DNA from: an uncultured Adlercreutzia sp.
GTDB taxonomy: Bacteria; Actinomycetota; Coriobacteriia; Coriobacteriales; Eggerthellaceae
Length of the DNA: 34,722 nucleotides
NCBI GenBank assembly: GCA_947426355.1
Contig: CANEDU010000009.1
Location: 1 to 34,722 of the forward strand
Reading direction: 5' to 3'
Each line of letters begins with the position of its first letter. The stretch's first letter is position 1. Below, in pieces: positions 1 through 8,403 of this stretch. Under the pieces are notes generated by a model. It saw only the letters and a program-made list of their open reading frames with translations. It made no database searches and was not told where the DNA came from. Made by a program: the position numbers and the translations under genes.

Positions 1-1432
1 GATGCTTGGCCACCACTTCTACGATACGGCGGGCCACATCGCGCTTGCTCATAAGGGGCAGCAGCACCTCGTCATCGGCGGTCACAAGCCACACCTCGTT
101 ATCATCGGTACCAAAAGCAAGCCCGTCGCCCACCTGATTGGCCACGATCATATCGGCATGCTTTTTCTTAAGCTTGGCATGGGCGTTCATGAGCACGTCG
201 TTGGTTTCGGCAGCGAAGCCCACGACATACTGGTCGGGCCGCTTGCCTGCGGCAAGCGTGGCCAGAATATCGGGATTCTCCGTCAGGGCGACGTTGGCCA
301 AAGCCGCATCGTCGCGCCCCTTCTTCAGCTTGCGATCGGAGGGATTGGACGGACGCAGATCGGCCACCGCAGCAGCGAACACCGCAACGTCAGCCGCCGG
401 AAACACCGACGAGGCAGCAGCCAGCATATCGCGGGCCGTCTTCACCGACACCACCTCCACGCCCTCCGGAGCAGGCAGAGCCACCGGTCCGGACACGAGC
501 ACCACGCGGGCGCCCTGGGCCGCGGCGGCCTCGGCGATGGAATACCCCATTTTCCCCGAAGAGTAGTTGGAGATATAGCGCACCGCATCAATGGGCTCCA
601 CCGTAGGACCCGCCGTGACGAGCACAGTTTTACCCGCGAGCGCGCCGGAGGACGCCGGCGCAACGGGAGCGCTCGCCGCGGCGGGAGGCTGGGAGGTTTC
701 AGGGGCTTGGGAGGGCAGACTGGCGTCTGTCCCCACAGAGGCAGTCCCGGGGCAAACCGCGGGAGCTGCGAATGCGGCATCGCGACCGCCGACAGCTTCC
801 ACGGCTTGGGCAATTTGGGCGGCAACGGTTTCGAAGGGCACTTCGCCGTACTGCTCGCAGGCGATGCGCAGGGCGTCCTCGCCCAATGCCTCCTCCAAAA
901 CCGCCAGGGTCTCGCGCACGACAATAGCCGGATCGGCCAAGCGGCCACGGCCCACATCGCCGCAGGCCAGATAGCCCGAATCCCCCTCAATGAAGCGCGC
1001 GCCGCGATTGCGCAGCGTGCGCATGTTCTGCTGCGTGGGCGCCGCCTCGTACATGTGCACGTTGCAAGCCGGCGCAATCACCAGCGGAGAAGTGCAGGCG
1101 AGCGCCGTCGTGGTGAGCAGATCGTCGGCCAGGCCGTAGGTCACCTTCGCCATAACATTGGCCGTGCAGGGCGCGATGAGGAACACGTCGCATTCTTCGG
1201 CCAGCGAAATATGATGGATGGGGTCGCTCGGGTCATCGAAGAGCCCTACCGCCACCTTCTCGTGGGAGAGCGCCCGGAACGTGACCGGGTCCACGAACTT
1301 CGTGGCATGCTCGGTCATGACCACCTTCACGCGCACCCCGGCCTTTTGCAGCCCGCGCAGAATCTCGCAGGCCTTGTAAGCGGCGATGCAGCCGGTGATG
1401 CCCAGCAGCACCAACGGACGTTCCTTCGACAT
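1..1432 (-). CDS. coaBC: Bifunctional phosphopantothenoylcysteine decarboxylase / phosphopantothenate-cysteine ligase, 3' end missing
   Basis: Catalyses two consecutive steps of coenzyme A synthesis in the cytoplasm: ligation of cysteine to 4'-phosphopantothenate, then decarboxylation to 4'-phosphopantetheine. The protein starts MSKERPLVLLGITGCIAAYK, the typical flavoprotein (CoaC) start, followed by residues HHISLAEECD and APCTANVMAK, which carry the catalytic His and the FMN-binding PxxNxxM-like region. An Ala/Pro-rich linker (about residues 215-250) leads to the CoaB ligase domain, marked by LVTAGPTVEPID, YISNYSSGKMG and the KLKK region. About 477 codons are visible and the frame is open at the left edge, so the C-terminus lies outside. 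The ATG start is preceded by AAGGAGG at the right distance. A linker this long between CoaC and CoaB is unusual but the frame is intact. Confidence 0.93.
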   Translation of the reverse strand, partial: MSKERPLVLLGITGCIAAYKACEILRGLQKAGVRVKVVMTEHATKFVDPVTFRALSHEKVAVGLFDDPSDPIHHISLAEECDVFLIAPCTANVMAKVTYGLADDLLTTTALACTSPLVIAPACNVHMYEAAPTQQNMRTLRNRGARFIEGDSGYLACGDVGRGRLADPAIVVRETLAVLEEALGEDALRIACEQYGEVPFETVAAQIAQAVEAVGGRDAAFAAPAVCPGTASVGTDASLPSQAPETSQPPAAASAPVAPASSGALAGKTVLVTAGPTVEPIDAVRYISNYSSGKMGYSIAEAAAAQGARVVLVSGPVALPAPEGVEVVSVKTARDMLAAASSVFPAADVAVFAAAVADLRPSNPSDRKLKKGRDDAALANVALTENPDILATLAAGKRPDQYVVGFAAETNDVLMNAHAKLKKKHADMIVANQVGDGLAFGTDDNEVWLVTADDEVLLPLMSKRDVARRIVEVVAKH

Positions 1433-1459
1433 AGCGCCTCCTTGAGTCGTGTTCCATCC

Positions 1460-1465
1460 ATTATA
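1460..1465 (-). promoter_or_regulatory. -10 element of coaBC
   Basis: Perfect TATAAT on the minus strand, 27 bp upstream of the coaBC start codon. No convincing -35 hexamer is visible at 16-18 bp. Confidence 0.5.
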
Positions 1466-1542
1466 AACGCTCGCCCGCTAACATAGCTCGCGGGGGCGGC
1501 AGACCGCACGAAAGCGCATTCTTTCCGTCAGCGCATCTTTCG

Positions 1543-1571
1543 CTTTAGCGCGCTAAAGTTCGCGGTATGCT
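1543..1571 (+). promoter_or_regulatory. serA promoter with 16-bp perfect palindrome
   Basis: The perfect palindrome CTTTAGCGCGCTAAAG (1543-1558) lies where the -35 region of the serA promoter would be; a -10-like TATGCT follows at 1566-1571. A protein bound there would block RNA polymerase. A related 16-mer lies in the ilvE promoter (30738-30753). Confidence 0.5.
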
Positions 1572-1595
1572 GAAGGTGCCAGAGAAAGGAGCATC

Positions 1596-2513
1596 ATGTA
1601 CAAAATCTACTGCCTGAACAATATCTCGCCCAAGGGCCTGGCCCTGCTGACCGACAACTACGAGCTCACCGAGAACATCGACGAGGCCGACGCCATCCTC
1701 GTGCGCTCTGCCGACATGCACGAGATGGACATCCCGGCCAACCTGAAGGCCGTGGCCCGCGCCGGCGCCGGCGTGAACAACATCCCGCTCGACAAATTCG
1801 CCGAAGCCGGCATCGCCGTGTTCAACACGCCGGGCGCCAACGCCAACGCCGTGAAGGAGCTGGTGCTGGCCGGCATGCTGCTGGCGAGCCGCGACATCAT
1901 CGGCGGCGTGCAGTGGGTTCGCGACAACGCCGACGACGAGAACGTGGGCAAATCGGCTGAGAAGGCGAAGAAGCAGTTCGCCGGCGGCGAGATCATGGGC
2001 AAGACCCTGGGCGTCATCGGCTTGGGCGCCATCGGTCGAATGGTGGCCCAGTCCGCCGAGGCCTTGGGAATGAAGGTCGTCGGCTACGACCCGGCCATGG
2101 ACGAGATTACCGTGCACGAGCAGATCTCCCCTACCGTCGAGTTCGCTGATTTGCCGAAGGTGCTCAAGGAAAGCGACTTCATCACCATCCACGTGCCGGC
2201 GCTGCCCGCCACCAAGGGCATGATCAACGCCGAGGCCATCGACCAGATGAAAGACGGCGTCGTGTTCCTGAACTTCTCCCGCGACGTGCTCGTCGATGAC
2301 GCCGCCATGGCCGAGGCCCTAGCCGCCGGCAAGGTGAGCGCCTACGTGACCGACTTCGCCAACCCCGCCGTGGTGAAGATGGAGCGCGCCATCGTCATTC
2401 CGCATCTGGGTGCGTCCACCGCCGAGGCCGAGGACAACTGCGCCAAGATGGCCGTGGAGGAAGTTATGACCTACCTGGAGAGCGGCGAGAAGATTCACTG
2501 CGTGAATCTGTAG
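1596..2513 (+). CDS. serA: D-3-phosphoglycerate dehydrogenase-like protein without ACT domain
   Basis: Member of the D-isomer 2-hydroxyacid dehydrogenase family, most like clostridial 3-phosphoglycerate dehydrogenases, which make 3-phosphohydroxypyruvate for serine synthesis. Visible features: RAGAGVNNIPLD and NTPGANANAVKELV in the substrate domain, the NAD-binding GLGAIG, Arg in NFSRDVLVDD, and the catalytic His in IPHLGAST. At 305 residues it is about 80 shorter than relatives with a C-terminal ACT domain, and it ends directly against the convergent tetR gene, so there is no room for one; serine feedback through ACT is therefore unlikely. The position of the usual catalytic Glu reads ANPAVV. 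AAAGGAG precedes the ATG. No serC is adjacent. Confidence 0.85.
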   Translation: MYKIYCLNNISPKGLALLTDNYELTENIDEADAILVRSADMHEMDIPANLKAVARAGAGVNNIPLDKFAEAGIAVFNTPGANANAVKELVLAGMLLASRDIIGGVQWVRDNADDENVGKSAEKAKKQFAGGEIMGKTLGVIGLGAIGRMVAQSAEALGMKVVGYDPAMDEITVHEQISPTVEFADLPKVLKESDFITIHVPALPATKGMINAEAIDQMKDGVVFLNFSRDVLVDDAAMAEALAAGKVSAYVTDFANPAVVKMERAIVIPHLGASTAEAEDNCAKMAVEEVMTYLESGEKIHCVNL

Positions 2514-3152
2514 CTACGCGTTGGCGTGGTGCACGTAATCCTGAACATGGGAAAGAAAGGCCCGCTCGGTCTCGGCACGCGCCCGAGCGGGCTTGCACCC
2601 GCCCTCGATTTTCCGCTCGGCCTCGCGAATGTAGTGCAGCGTGGTCGTGAGCACCATACCCACGATGGCCACGGCCTCAAACGATGCGTCGATACCCGGG
2701 CGAATGCTGCCCTCGCGCTGGCCGCGCTCGATCTGGGAACGCAGCACGGCGAGCAGCCGCTCCTCCAAAACGCGCAGGGCATCCGACCACTCCCGCCCGC
2801 GACGCCACAACTCTGACACCAAAAAGCGCCCGAAATCGGCGTTGCGGAAGATAACGGCGGCGAAGGATTCCATCATGGCCACGAGCGCGTCGGTGGCCGA
2901 AGGGGCCGCGCTGGCGATGGCCTCGAAATCATCGACAATCCCGCCGACCCCCTCGGTCAGAATGCACGTGGCGATATCGGCCTTGCTGGCGAAGTGATAG
3001 TAGGCAACGCCCTTGGATACGCCGGCCACTTCCACAATGCGGTCCACGGTCGTGTCAGCGTAGCCCCGCTCGGAAATGACCGAGAGCGCCGCATCAAGCA
3101 ACTGGCGCCGCGTGGCATCCGCCTTACTCGTCTTCCCCCTCTGCTGGGCCAT
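2514..3152 (-). CDS. TetR/AcrR family transcriptional regulator
   Basis: One-component DNA-binding repressor of 212 residues. The N-terminal helix-turn-helix is clear: RRQLLDAALSVISERGYADT, then TVDRIVEVAGVSKGVAYYHF and SKADI, which are canonical TetR positions. The C-terminal ligand-binding half (about residues 65-200) is helical with no assignable ligand. I chose the ATG at 3152 because AAGGCGGG lies just upstream; an in-frame start at 3194 has no ribosome site. Its stop codon abuts the serA stop codon with no gap (convergent). The target is unknown: its own promoter or the neighbouring divergent gene are possibilities. Confidence 0.88.
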   Translation of the reverse strand: MAQQRGKTSKADATRRQLLDAALSVISERGYADTTVDRIVEVAGVSKGVAYYHFASKADIATCILTEGVGGIVDDFEAIASAAPSATDALVAMMESFAAVIFRNADFGRFLVSELWRRGREWSDALRVLEERLLAVLRSQIERGQREGSIRPGIDASFEAVAIVGMVLTTTLHYIREAERKIEGGCKPARARAETERAFLSHVQDYVHHANA

Positions 3153-3246
3153 GACCCGCCTTCCGAACCAGCCGCGCCCTCGGACGCAGCGCAAAACTCA
3201 CCTTGCAACCGAAGCGCACAACGCGGCCCCTCGGCGATGCGCAACG

Positions 3247-3252
3247 ATTATA
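3247..3252 (-). promoter_or_regulatory. -10 element of the tetR gene
   Basis: TATAAT on the minus strand about 95 bp upstream of the tetR start. The -35 region is weak. The 3153-3451 intergenic stretch contains no gene that I can support. Confidence 0.4.
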
Positions 3253-3451
3253 CCGTCCGAACCACGGGCTTCGACCTTAAGCGGAAGACTCACCAAATCC
3301 CTTAAATTCCTGACTCGTTTACTTAGCTTAAAAGCAAGGTTTTCCCCGGTTGGCGCCCACTTTTTCACGCATTTTCAACCGTTTGATGTCCGTATGGAAC
3401 AAGTGCTGCTACAATGCGCCCGTCATGAGGAGACAAGGAAAGGTTCGAGCC

Positions 3452-3895
3452 GTGACCGCCAAGATCATCAAATTCCCAGGCCAGCGGCAGCGCGCCAGCG
3501 AGCCCGCGCCGAGCGAACTCGCCTTCGGACGCACCGTCCTCGATGTGGTTATCAGCCTGGTGGACGGCGACCCCTCGCACTCGCGCAATGCCTCGGTGCG
3601 AGCCGACGACTCCCTCGCCGACCTGCACGGGGTCATCACGCGGCTCTACGGATGGGACGACGCCCACAATTACTACTTCAGCCACGGCAGCTGCCGCTAC
3701 GAGGACCCGCTTTTGTTCAGCACCCAGGATTGCCTGTCGGCCCGCTGCCGCCATATCTACTGCGCCGCCGATGTGCCCGTAGGCCGGCTGCTCGCCCACA
3801 GCGCCACGCCGCTCTACTACATGTACAACCTGACCAGCGGCCGGGAGCTGAAGATTTCCCTCGACTCCGCCCAAGTGATGGAGCAGTTCGGCTAA
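3452..3895 (+). CDS. Plasmid pRiA4b ORF-3-like family protein
   Basis: About 147 residues. The central stretch SLADLHGVITRLYGWDDAHN followed by YYF is the hallmark of the pRiA4b ORF-3-like family (also called IS1096 passenger TnpR-like), whose biochemical role is unknown despite occasional names suggesting recombination. The C-terminal YYMYNLTSGRELKISL matches the family's tyrosine-rich strand. I prefer the GTG start at 3452 because AGGAAAGG lies eight bases upstream; an ATG at 3425 lies only about ten bases after a TACAAT -10-like sequence (3410-3415) and has no ribosome site. Its stop overlaps the stop of the convergent downstream gene (CTAA shared at 3892-3895). Several Cys/His residues (CLSARCRH) might bind metal; this is a guess. 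Confidence 0.7.
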   Translation: MTAKIIKFPGQRQRASEPAPSELAFGRTVLDVVISLVDGDPSHSRNASVRADDSLADLHGVITRLYGWDDAHNYYFSHGSCRYEDPLLFSTQDCLSARCRHIYCAADVPVGRLLAHSATPLYYMYNLTSGRELKISLDSAQVMEQFG

Positions 3896-4734
3896 AAGCC
3901 CTCGCCGCCCTTCAGCACCCGATAGGGAACCGAGGCGCCCTGGCGCTGAAACGTCCGCATGCCCGCAAGATCGGGCCCCGCCTGGCGCACGGATATGCCC
4001 CGGATACGCAGGCCGAGTCGGCGCGCCCGAGACACGATGGCGCCCCCGAAGCTGTGCACGAGGCGCTTCATGGCCTCGGTGTCGTCCACGTAGAAGGTGA
4101 GCCAGTAGCGCTTCTCCCCCTGGCGGCACCCCTCGCGCGGCTCTCCCTCGGCGCCGTCGTTGGTCGCCAGCACCTCGTCCAGCGAGGCGCCGCGCACCTG
4201 CTCGAGGAACGCCCAGGCCTGCTCGGTATCTTCGAACACCAGGTAAACGGCGCGCTTCACCACATCAAGGGCCCGAGATTCGTCGCGTCCCTGAAGCGAA
4301 CGGCCCTCGGGCCGCTCGGCTGTTCCCGACGCGTCCTCGTCCCACAGCTCCGGGAACAGCCGGCGCTGGCGCATGTCCCACTTCGCCGGCAGAAACCGCA
4401 GCTCTTCCACGGAAAGCCCCTCTTGGCGCAGGGCCGTCAGCAGCACCGACTGCCAAGCGTCCACCTCGGTGCGCACCATGGCGTCATCCAGGTAGATGCC
4501 GAACACCCAAATGTCGCGGTCGCGATCGGGCCCTTTGCGCGGGCGCTCGTCCTTGGCGATATAGATGCCATTGGTGTGCATGAGCACCAAGCGCGCCACT
4601 TCGGGACGTCCGCGCCAAGCCCGCTCCACCGCGGCCCGATAGCGCTCCTTGTTGCGCGAGCGCTTCAGCGCCGCAGCGGCCTTGGGCCCCAGGCTGTCCG
4701 TGAGGGCATTCAGCCCCGTCGATAAGCTCTGCAC
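3892..4734 (-). CDS. Hypothetical protein, possibly distantly DUF721/DciA-like N-terminus
   Basis: About 280 residues; I do not firmly recognise it. The N-terminal half contains AAALKRSRNK, VERAWRG, HTNGIYI, RTEVDAWQSVLLTALRQEGL and VEELRFLPAKW, an order of elements that recalls DUF721/DciA proteins (a Trp/Gly core, a strand, then a helix before an arginine-rich end), but the match is weak. The C-terminal half has RYWLTFYVDDTEAMKRLVHS and no known motif. There are no membrane segments or signal peptide. The start is one of two consecutive GTG codons after AAAGGGAGG, 11 bp downstream of the stop of the SanA-like gene, so the two genes are probably an operon. The gene continues as an open frame upstream through the neighbour, but the ribosome site argues for the short form. 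Confidence 0.6.
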   Translation of the reverse strand: MQSLSTGLNALTDSLGPKAAAALKRSRNKERYRAAVERAWRGRPEVARLVLMHTNGIYIAKDERPRKGPDRDRDIWVFGIYLDDAMVRTEVDAWQSVLLTALRQEGLSVEELRFLPAKWDMRQRRLFPELWDEDASGTAERPEGRSLQGRDESRALDVVKRAVYLVFEDTEQAWAFLEQVRGASLDEVLATNDGAEGEPREGCRQGEKRYWLTFYVDDTEAMKRLVHSFGGAIVSRARRLGLRIRGISVRQAGPDLAGMRTFQRQGASVPYRVLKGGEGF

Positions 4735-4745
4735 CACGCCTCCCT

Positions 4746-5438
4746 TTACGTCAGGTCCCCGGACGCAGCCAGCGAAACCGTCTCCTCCGAAGTGGTTACA
4801 GGAAGACGCAGCAGCGCCGCGTAGAAGTCCTTGGTGCGGGCGAGCACCTCGCGAATGCTGTAGCGCTGCTGATTGTCGTAAGCGCCCTTGTCGCAGGCCA
4901 CACCCCAGGTTTCCATGCCGAAGCAGTCGGCGGCGAACATGGCGCGATAGAGGTGGTAGGCCTGCGTGGCCACGATGATGCGCTCGGCGCCGAAGACATG
5001 GCGCGCCCGCCACATCGATTCGTAGGTGGTATTGCCGGCGTGGTCCACGTACACATCCTCGCTCGGCACTCCGAGCGCCACGCAGTAGGCCTTCATGGCA
5101 TCGGATTCGTTGTAATGGGAGGTGCGGTTGTCGCCGCTGACGATGATCGCTCGGGCCGCGCCGGCTTTGTACAAGTCGCACGCCACCTCCAAACGATCGG
5201 CCAGAATGTCGCTCGGCGTGCCGTCGGGGTACACGCTCGCCCCCAGCACCACCACCGCATCGGCCGGATCGGCGGAAAGCACCCGAGCCGCGCCGTCCAC
5301 CGTGACGACCCTCTCGCGAGTCGTGGCCACTGTGACCACGTTGGCCACCACCACGGCGAGCGCAGCGGCAACAATGACGGCGAGAAGGACCGCAAAAACG
5401 CGACGCCACAGGGGCTTGGAACGGGTTTTATCGCGCAA
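4746..5438 (-). CDS. SanA/YdcF/ElyC-type DUF218 membrane protein
   Basis: A 230-residue protein with a basic N-terminus, one transmembrane helix (about residues 13-36) and an extracytoplasmic DUF218 domain. Family motifs seen: DAVVVLGASVYPDG, AIIVSGDN, ESDAMKAYCVALGVPSEDVY, the AGNTTYESM loop and TQAYHLYRAMF. Relatives (SanA, ElyC) affect envelope integrity, vancomycin sensitivity and peptidoglycan assembly; the reaction is not established. The start is TTG, supported by AGGAGG nine bases upstream. It is followed after 11 bp by the hypothetical gene, suggesting a shared cell-envelope function. A -10-like TATAGT lies on the minus strand at 5484-5489. Confidence 0.85.
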   Translation of the reverse strand: MRDKTRSKPLWRRVFAVLLAVIVAAALAVVVANVVTVATTRERVVTVDGAARVLSADPADAVVVLGASVYPDGTPSDILADRLEVACDLYKAGAARAIIVSGDNRTSHYNESDAMKAYCVALGVPSEDVYVDHAGNTTYESMWRARHVFGAERIIVATQAYHLYRAMFAADCFGMETWGVACDKGAYDNQQRYSIREVLARTKDFYAALLRLPVTTSEETVSLAASGDLT

Positions 5439-5536
5439 CGCAGGGCACCTCCTCGCAACGTATTCGGAAAAGCGGAAGGGTCTACTATAGCAAATTTGAA
5501 GTTCCCTGGCAGTGAGGGAAATACGCCTGATAAAGT

Positions 5537-5545
5537 TGGTATACT
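5537..5545 (+). promoter_or_regulatory. Extended -10 promoter of the hybrid kinase gene
   Basis: TGGTATACT, an extended -10 (TG-N-TATACT), 71 bp upstream of the kinase start. The -35 region is poor, which is normal for extended -10 promoters. Confidence 0.45.
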
Positions 5546-5616
5546 AGGCAGGTTAAGAAACCGTTGCCTATTCGTAACGATGACGAATCGCCGAGTGTTT
5601 TCAAAGGACGCGCGCT

Positions 5617-8367
5617 ATGTACCAATGCCCGGTAACTTTCTACCTCGTTGGTCTGACCGACGAGATTGCACGCATCATTCGAGATGCGAAGCCTCTGCCT
5701 TCGTTTACCCATAGCTTCACCTGCAGCGACGAGCCCGACAGCGAGCTCGTTGCGGCCGCCGACACCATCTTCGCCGACGTTACCGGCAAAGATGCCGTCG
5801 CCTGGGCCGAGATACTCCTCACCAGTCCCAAGCCAACCTGCACGGTCACCCTCATCGCCTCCCACGAGCAGATCGACCAGCTCGCGCCTTTCTTCGGAAA
5901 AATCGCCGACATCTGGACAGCCCCCATCGGCGCCGCCGAGGCCGCCTACCGCTTCAACCACTGGCAGCGCGGGTGCAAGCGCTATGCCGACGCCTGGGAA
6001 ACGAACCAGTACCTCGAGGCCACCATCAACTCCATCCCGTCGCTGGTGTGGTACAAATCCGACGACGGCATCCACCATAAGGTGAACGACGCCTTCTGCG
6101 CCACGGTGAACAAAACCAAGGAGCAGGTGCAGGGCCGCGGCCATGCCTATATCTGGGACGTGGAAACCGATGACCCTGCGTGCATCGAGTCCGAGCGCCA
6201 GGTCATGGAAACGGAATCCACCATCGTCTCGGAAGAGACCGTGCAGACCAGCGACGGCACACGCCTGCTCACTACCTACAAGTCCCCGCTCTACAACATT
6301 GACGGAACGGTCATGGGCACCGTCGGCGTCGGCATCGACGTGACCAAAGAGCGCGCCTTCGAAAACGAGATCGTCGAGAAGAACCGCACCATGGAAACCA
6401 TCTTCACCACCATGGAGTGCGGCGTTATCACCCACTCGCTCGACGGCGCGCGGCTCATCGGCATCAACCAGGCCGCGCTCAACATCTTGGGCTACGAGTC
6501 CAGCGACGAGCTGACGGCCGCCGGCTTCGACATGATAGCGTCCTCGGTCATCCCCGAGGATGCCACGCGACTGCGCGAGTCCATCAGCACGTTGAAGCAG
6601 GTGGGCGACTCGGTCAGCACCGAGTACCGCGTGCGTCACAGCAATGGCGACATTCTCCATGTCCTCGGCAGCGTGAAGCTCATCGAGAACGACGGCGAGC
6701 TGTTCTACCAGCGCTTCCTTCTCGATTACACCGACAAAAAACTGGAAGAGGTGCAGAGGGACCGCCGCCAGCACGACCTCATCCAGGCACTTGCCGAAGA
6801 CTACCTGGTCGTCTGCTCCTTCAATTTGGACTCCGAAAAGGGCATCGCGGTGCGCGTGAGCGATGGCGAGCACCGCAGCCTGGACAAGCTGTTCGCCGGC
6901 GATCTTACCTTGGGCGGTTGCGTCGACAACTACATCGAGGCGAACGTCGTCGAAGAGGACCAGCCCATGCTGCGCGAGTCGCTCTCGGCGGAAAATCTCC
7001 TCGAGGCCTTGACCGACCGGGGCCGCATCCATGTGAACTATCGCATCCACCGCGACGACGCCACGGAGTATTGCCAGGCCACCGTCGTGCGCAACGGCGA
7101 TTGGCAGATCGCCCACGACGTCGTTTTGGGCCTGCGCAGCGTGGACGCCCAAACCCGCGAGGAAATGAAGAAGAAGGCGCTGCTGGAAGAGGCCCTCACC
7201 GAGGCCAACCGCGCCAACGCGGCCAAGAGCGCGTTTCTCTCCAACATGTCCCACGACATCCGCACGCCCATGAACGCCATCGTGGGCTTCACCACCCTGG
7301 CGGCCAGCCGCATCGACCAGCAGGAGAAGGTGCGCGAATATCTGGGCAAGATTCAGTCCTCCAGCACCCATCTGCTGAACCTCATCAACGACATTCTGGA
7401 CATGAGCCACATCGAAAGCGGCAAGGTCTCCCTGGACGAGCAGCCCTACAACCTTGTCGATTTGCTGGAAGACCTCTACAGCATCATTCAGGCTGAGACG
7501 AGCGCCCGCCAGCTGTACTTCTCCGTGGATACCGACGACATTCGCCACACCGACGTGCGCTGCGACAAGCTGCGCCTCAACCAGATTCTGCTGAACCTGC
7601 TCGGCAACGCGCTGAAGTTCACCAAGCCCGGTGGGTTTATCAAGGTGAAAGTGGAAGAGCTGGACGATGCGCCGGCAGGGTATGGGCGCTTCCGCTTCAA
7701 GGTGTCGGATACCGGCATCGGTATGAGCCCCGAATTTGTCGAGCACATCTTCGACCCCTTCGAGCGCGAGCGCACCTCCACCATCAGCGGCATCCAGGGC
7801 ACGGGACTCGGCATGGCCATCACCAAGAACCTCGTGGACATGATGCACGGCTCCATTGCAGTGGAAAGCGCCAAAGACAAGGGCACCACGTTTACCATCG
7901 AGCTCACTCTGCAGCTGGCCAGCGCCGCTGCGGCCGCGGCGGCCCAGGCGGCCAAAACCGCTCACGTCGACCCGCGCCACCGCCTGCGCAATAGCCGCAT
8001 TCTGCTGGTGGACGACAACGACCTCAACCGCGAGATCGCCATCACCCTTTTGGAAGACGAGGGCTTCATCGTGGAATACGCCGTGAACGGCTGCGAGGCC
8101 GTCGAGAAGCTCATGGACGCCCCTTCGGGCCACTTCGAACTGGTGCTCATGGACGTGCAGATGCCGGTCATGAACGGCTACGACGCCACGAAGGCCATCC
8201 GTCGTTTGAACGACCCGGCGCGCGCGAACATCCCCATCTTGGCCATGACCGCCGATGCGTTCGAAGAGGACCGCCAGAAGGCCCTGCGCTGCGGCATGAA
8301 CGGCCACCTCACCAAGCCCCTAGAAATCGACAAACTCTTCGAAGCCTTGGATACCTTGCTGGGATAA
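5617..8367 (+). CDS. Hybrid sensor histidine kinase/response regulator with PAS domains
   Basis: 916 residues, no transmembrane helix, so a cytosolic sensor. Order: residues 3-115 resemble a degenerate receiver (Asp54 present, but the first acidic pair and the conserved Lys are missing, TAPI replacing xKPx); PAS at about 130-250; PAS at about 255-375; a third PAS-like region about 385-510; a short coiled coil; HisKA with SNMSHDIRTPMNA and phospho-acceptor His546; HATPase with NLLGNALKFT, DTGIGM and GTGLGM; an Ala-rich linker near 770-780; then a complete receiver with Asp799/Asp800, phospho-acceptor Asp846 (LVLMDVQMP) and Lys900. No output domain, so phosphate would pass to a separate HPt or regulator, not seen here. 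The ligand is unknown. AAAGGA precedes the ATG. Confidence 0.93.
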   Translation: MYQCPVTFYLVGLTDEIARIIRDAKPLPSFTHSFTCSDEPDSELVAAADTIFADVTGKDAVAWAEILLTSPKPTCTVTLIASHEQIDQLAPFFGKIADIWTAPIGAAEAAYRFNHWQRGCKRYADAWETNQYLEATINSIPSLVWYKSDDGIHHKVNDAFCATVNKTKEQVQGRGHAYIWDVETDDPACIESERQVMETESTIVSEETVQTSDGTRLLTTYKSPLYNIDGTVMGTVGVGIDVTKERAFENEIVEKNRTMETIFTTMECGVITHSLDGARLIGINQAALNILGYESSDELTAAGFDMIASSVIPEDATRLRESISTLKQVGDSVSTEYRVRHSNGDILHVLGSVKLIENDGELFYQRFLLDYTDKKLEEVQRDRRQHDLIQALAEDYLVVCSFNLDSEKGIAVRVSDGEHRSLDKLFAGDLTLGGCVDNYIEANVVEEDQPMLRESLSAENLLEALTDRGRIHVNYRIHRDDATEYCQATVVRNGDWQIAHDVVLGLRSVDAQTREEMKKKALLEEALTEANRANAAKSAFLSNMSHDIRTPMNAIVGFTTLAASRIDQQEKVREYLGKIQSSSTHLLNLINDILDMSHIESGKVSLDEQPYNLVDLLEDLYSIIQAETSARQLYFSVDTDDIRHTDVRCDKLRLNQILLNLLGNALKFTKPGGFIKVKVEELDDAPAGYGRFRFKVSDTGIGMSPEFVEHIFDPFERERTSTISGIQGTGLGMAITKNLVDMMHGSIAVESAKDKGTTFTIELTLQLASAAAAAAAQAAKTAHVDPRHRLRNSRILLVDDNDLNREIAITLLEDEGFIVEYAVNGCEAVEKLMDAPSGHFELVLMDVQMPVMNGYDATKAIRRLNDPARANIPILAMTADAFEEDRQKALRCGMNGHLTKPLEIDKLFEALDTLLG

Positions 8368-8403
8368 TCCTAGAAATTGGCTCGATGTTTTAGCCATTGC
8401 CTC

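Noticed and set aside
2-1486. Long open frame on the plus strand opposite coaBC
   Set aside because: It is a His/Arg/Gly-rich shadow; the minus strand encodes a clear CoaBC with a ribosome site and promoter.
5485-8307. 940-codon open frame opposite the hybrid kinase
   Set aside because: High-GC antisense shadow; composition is unlike a protein and the plus strand has all kinase motifs.
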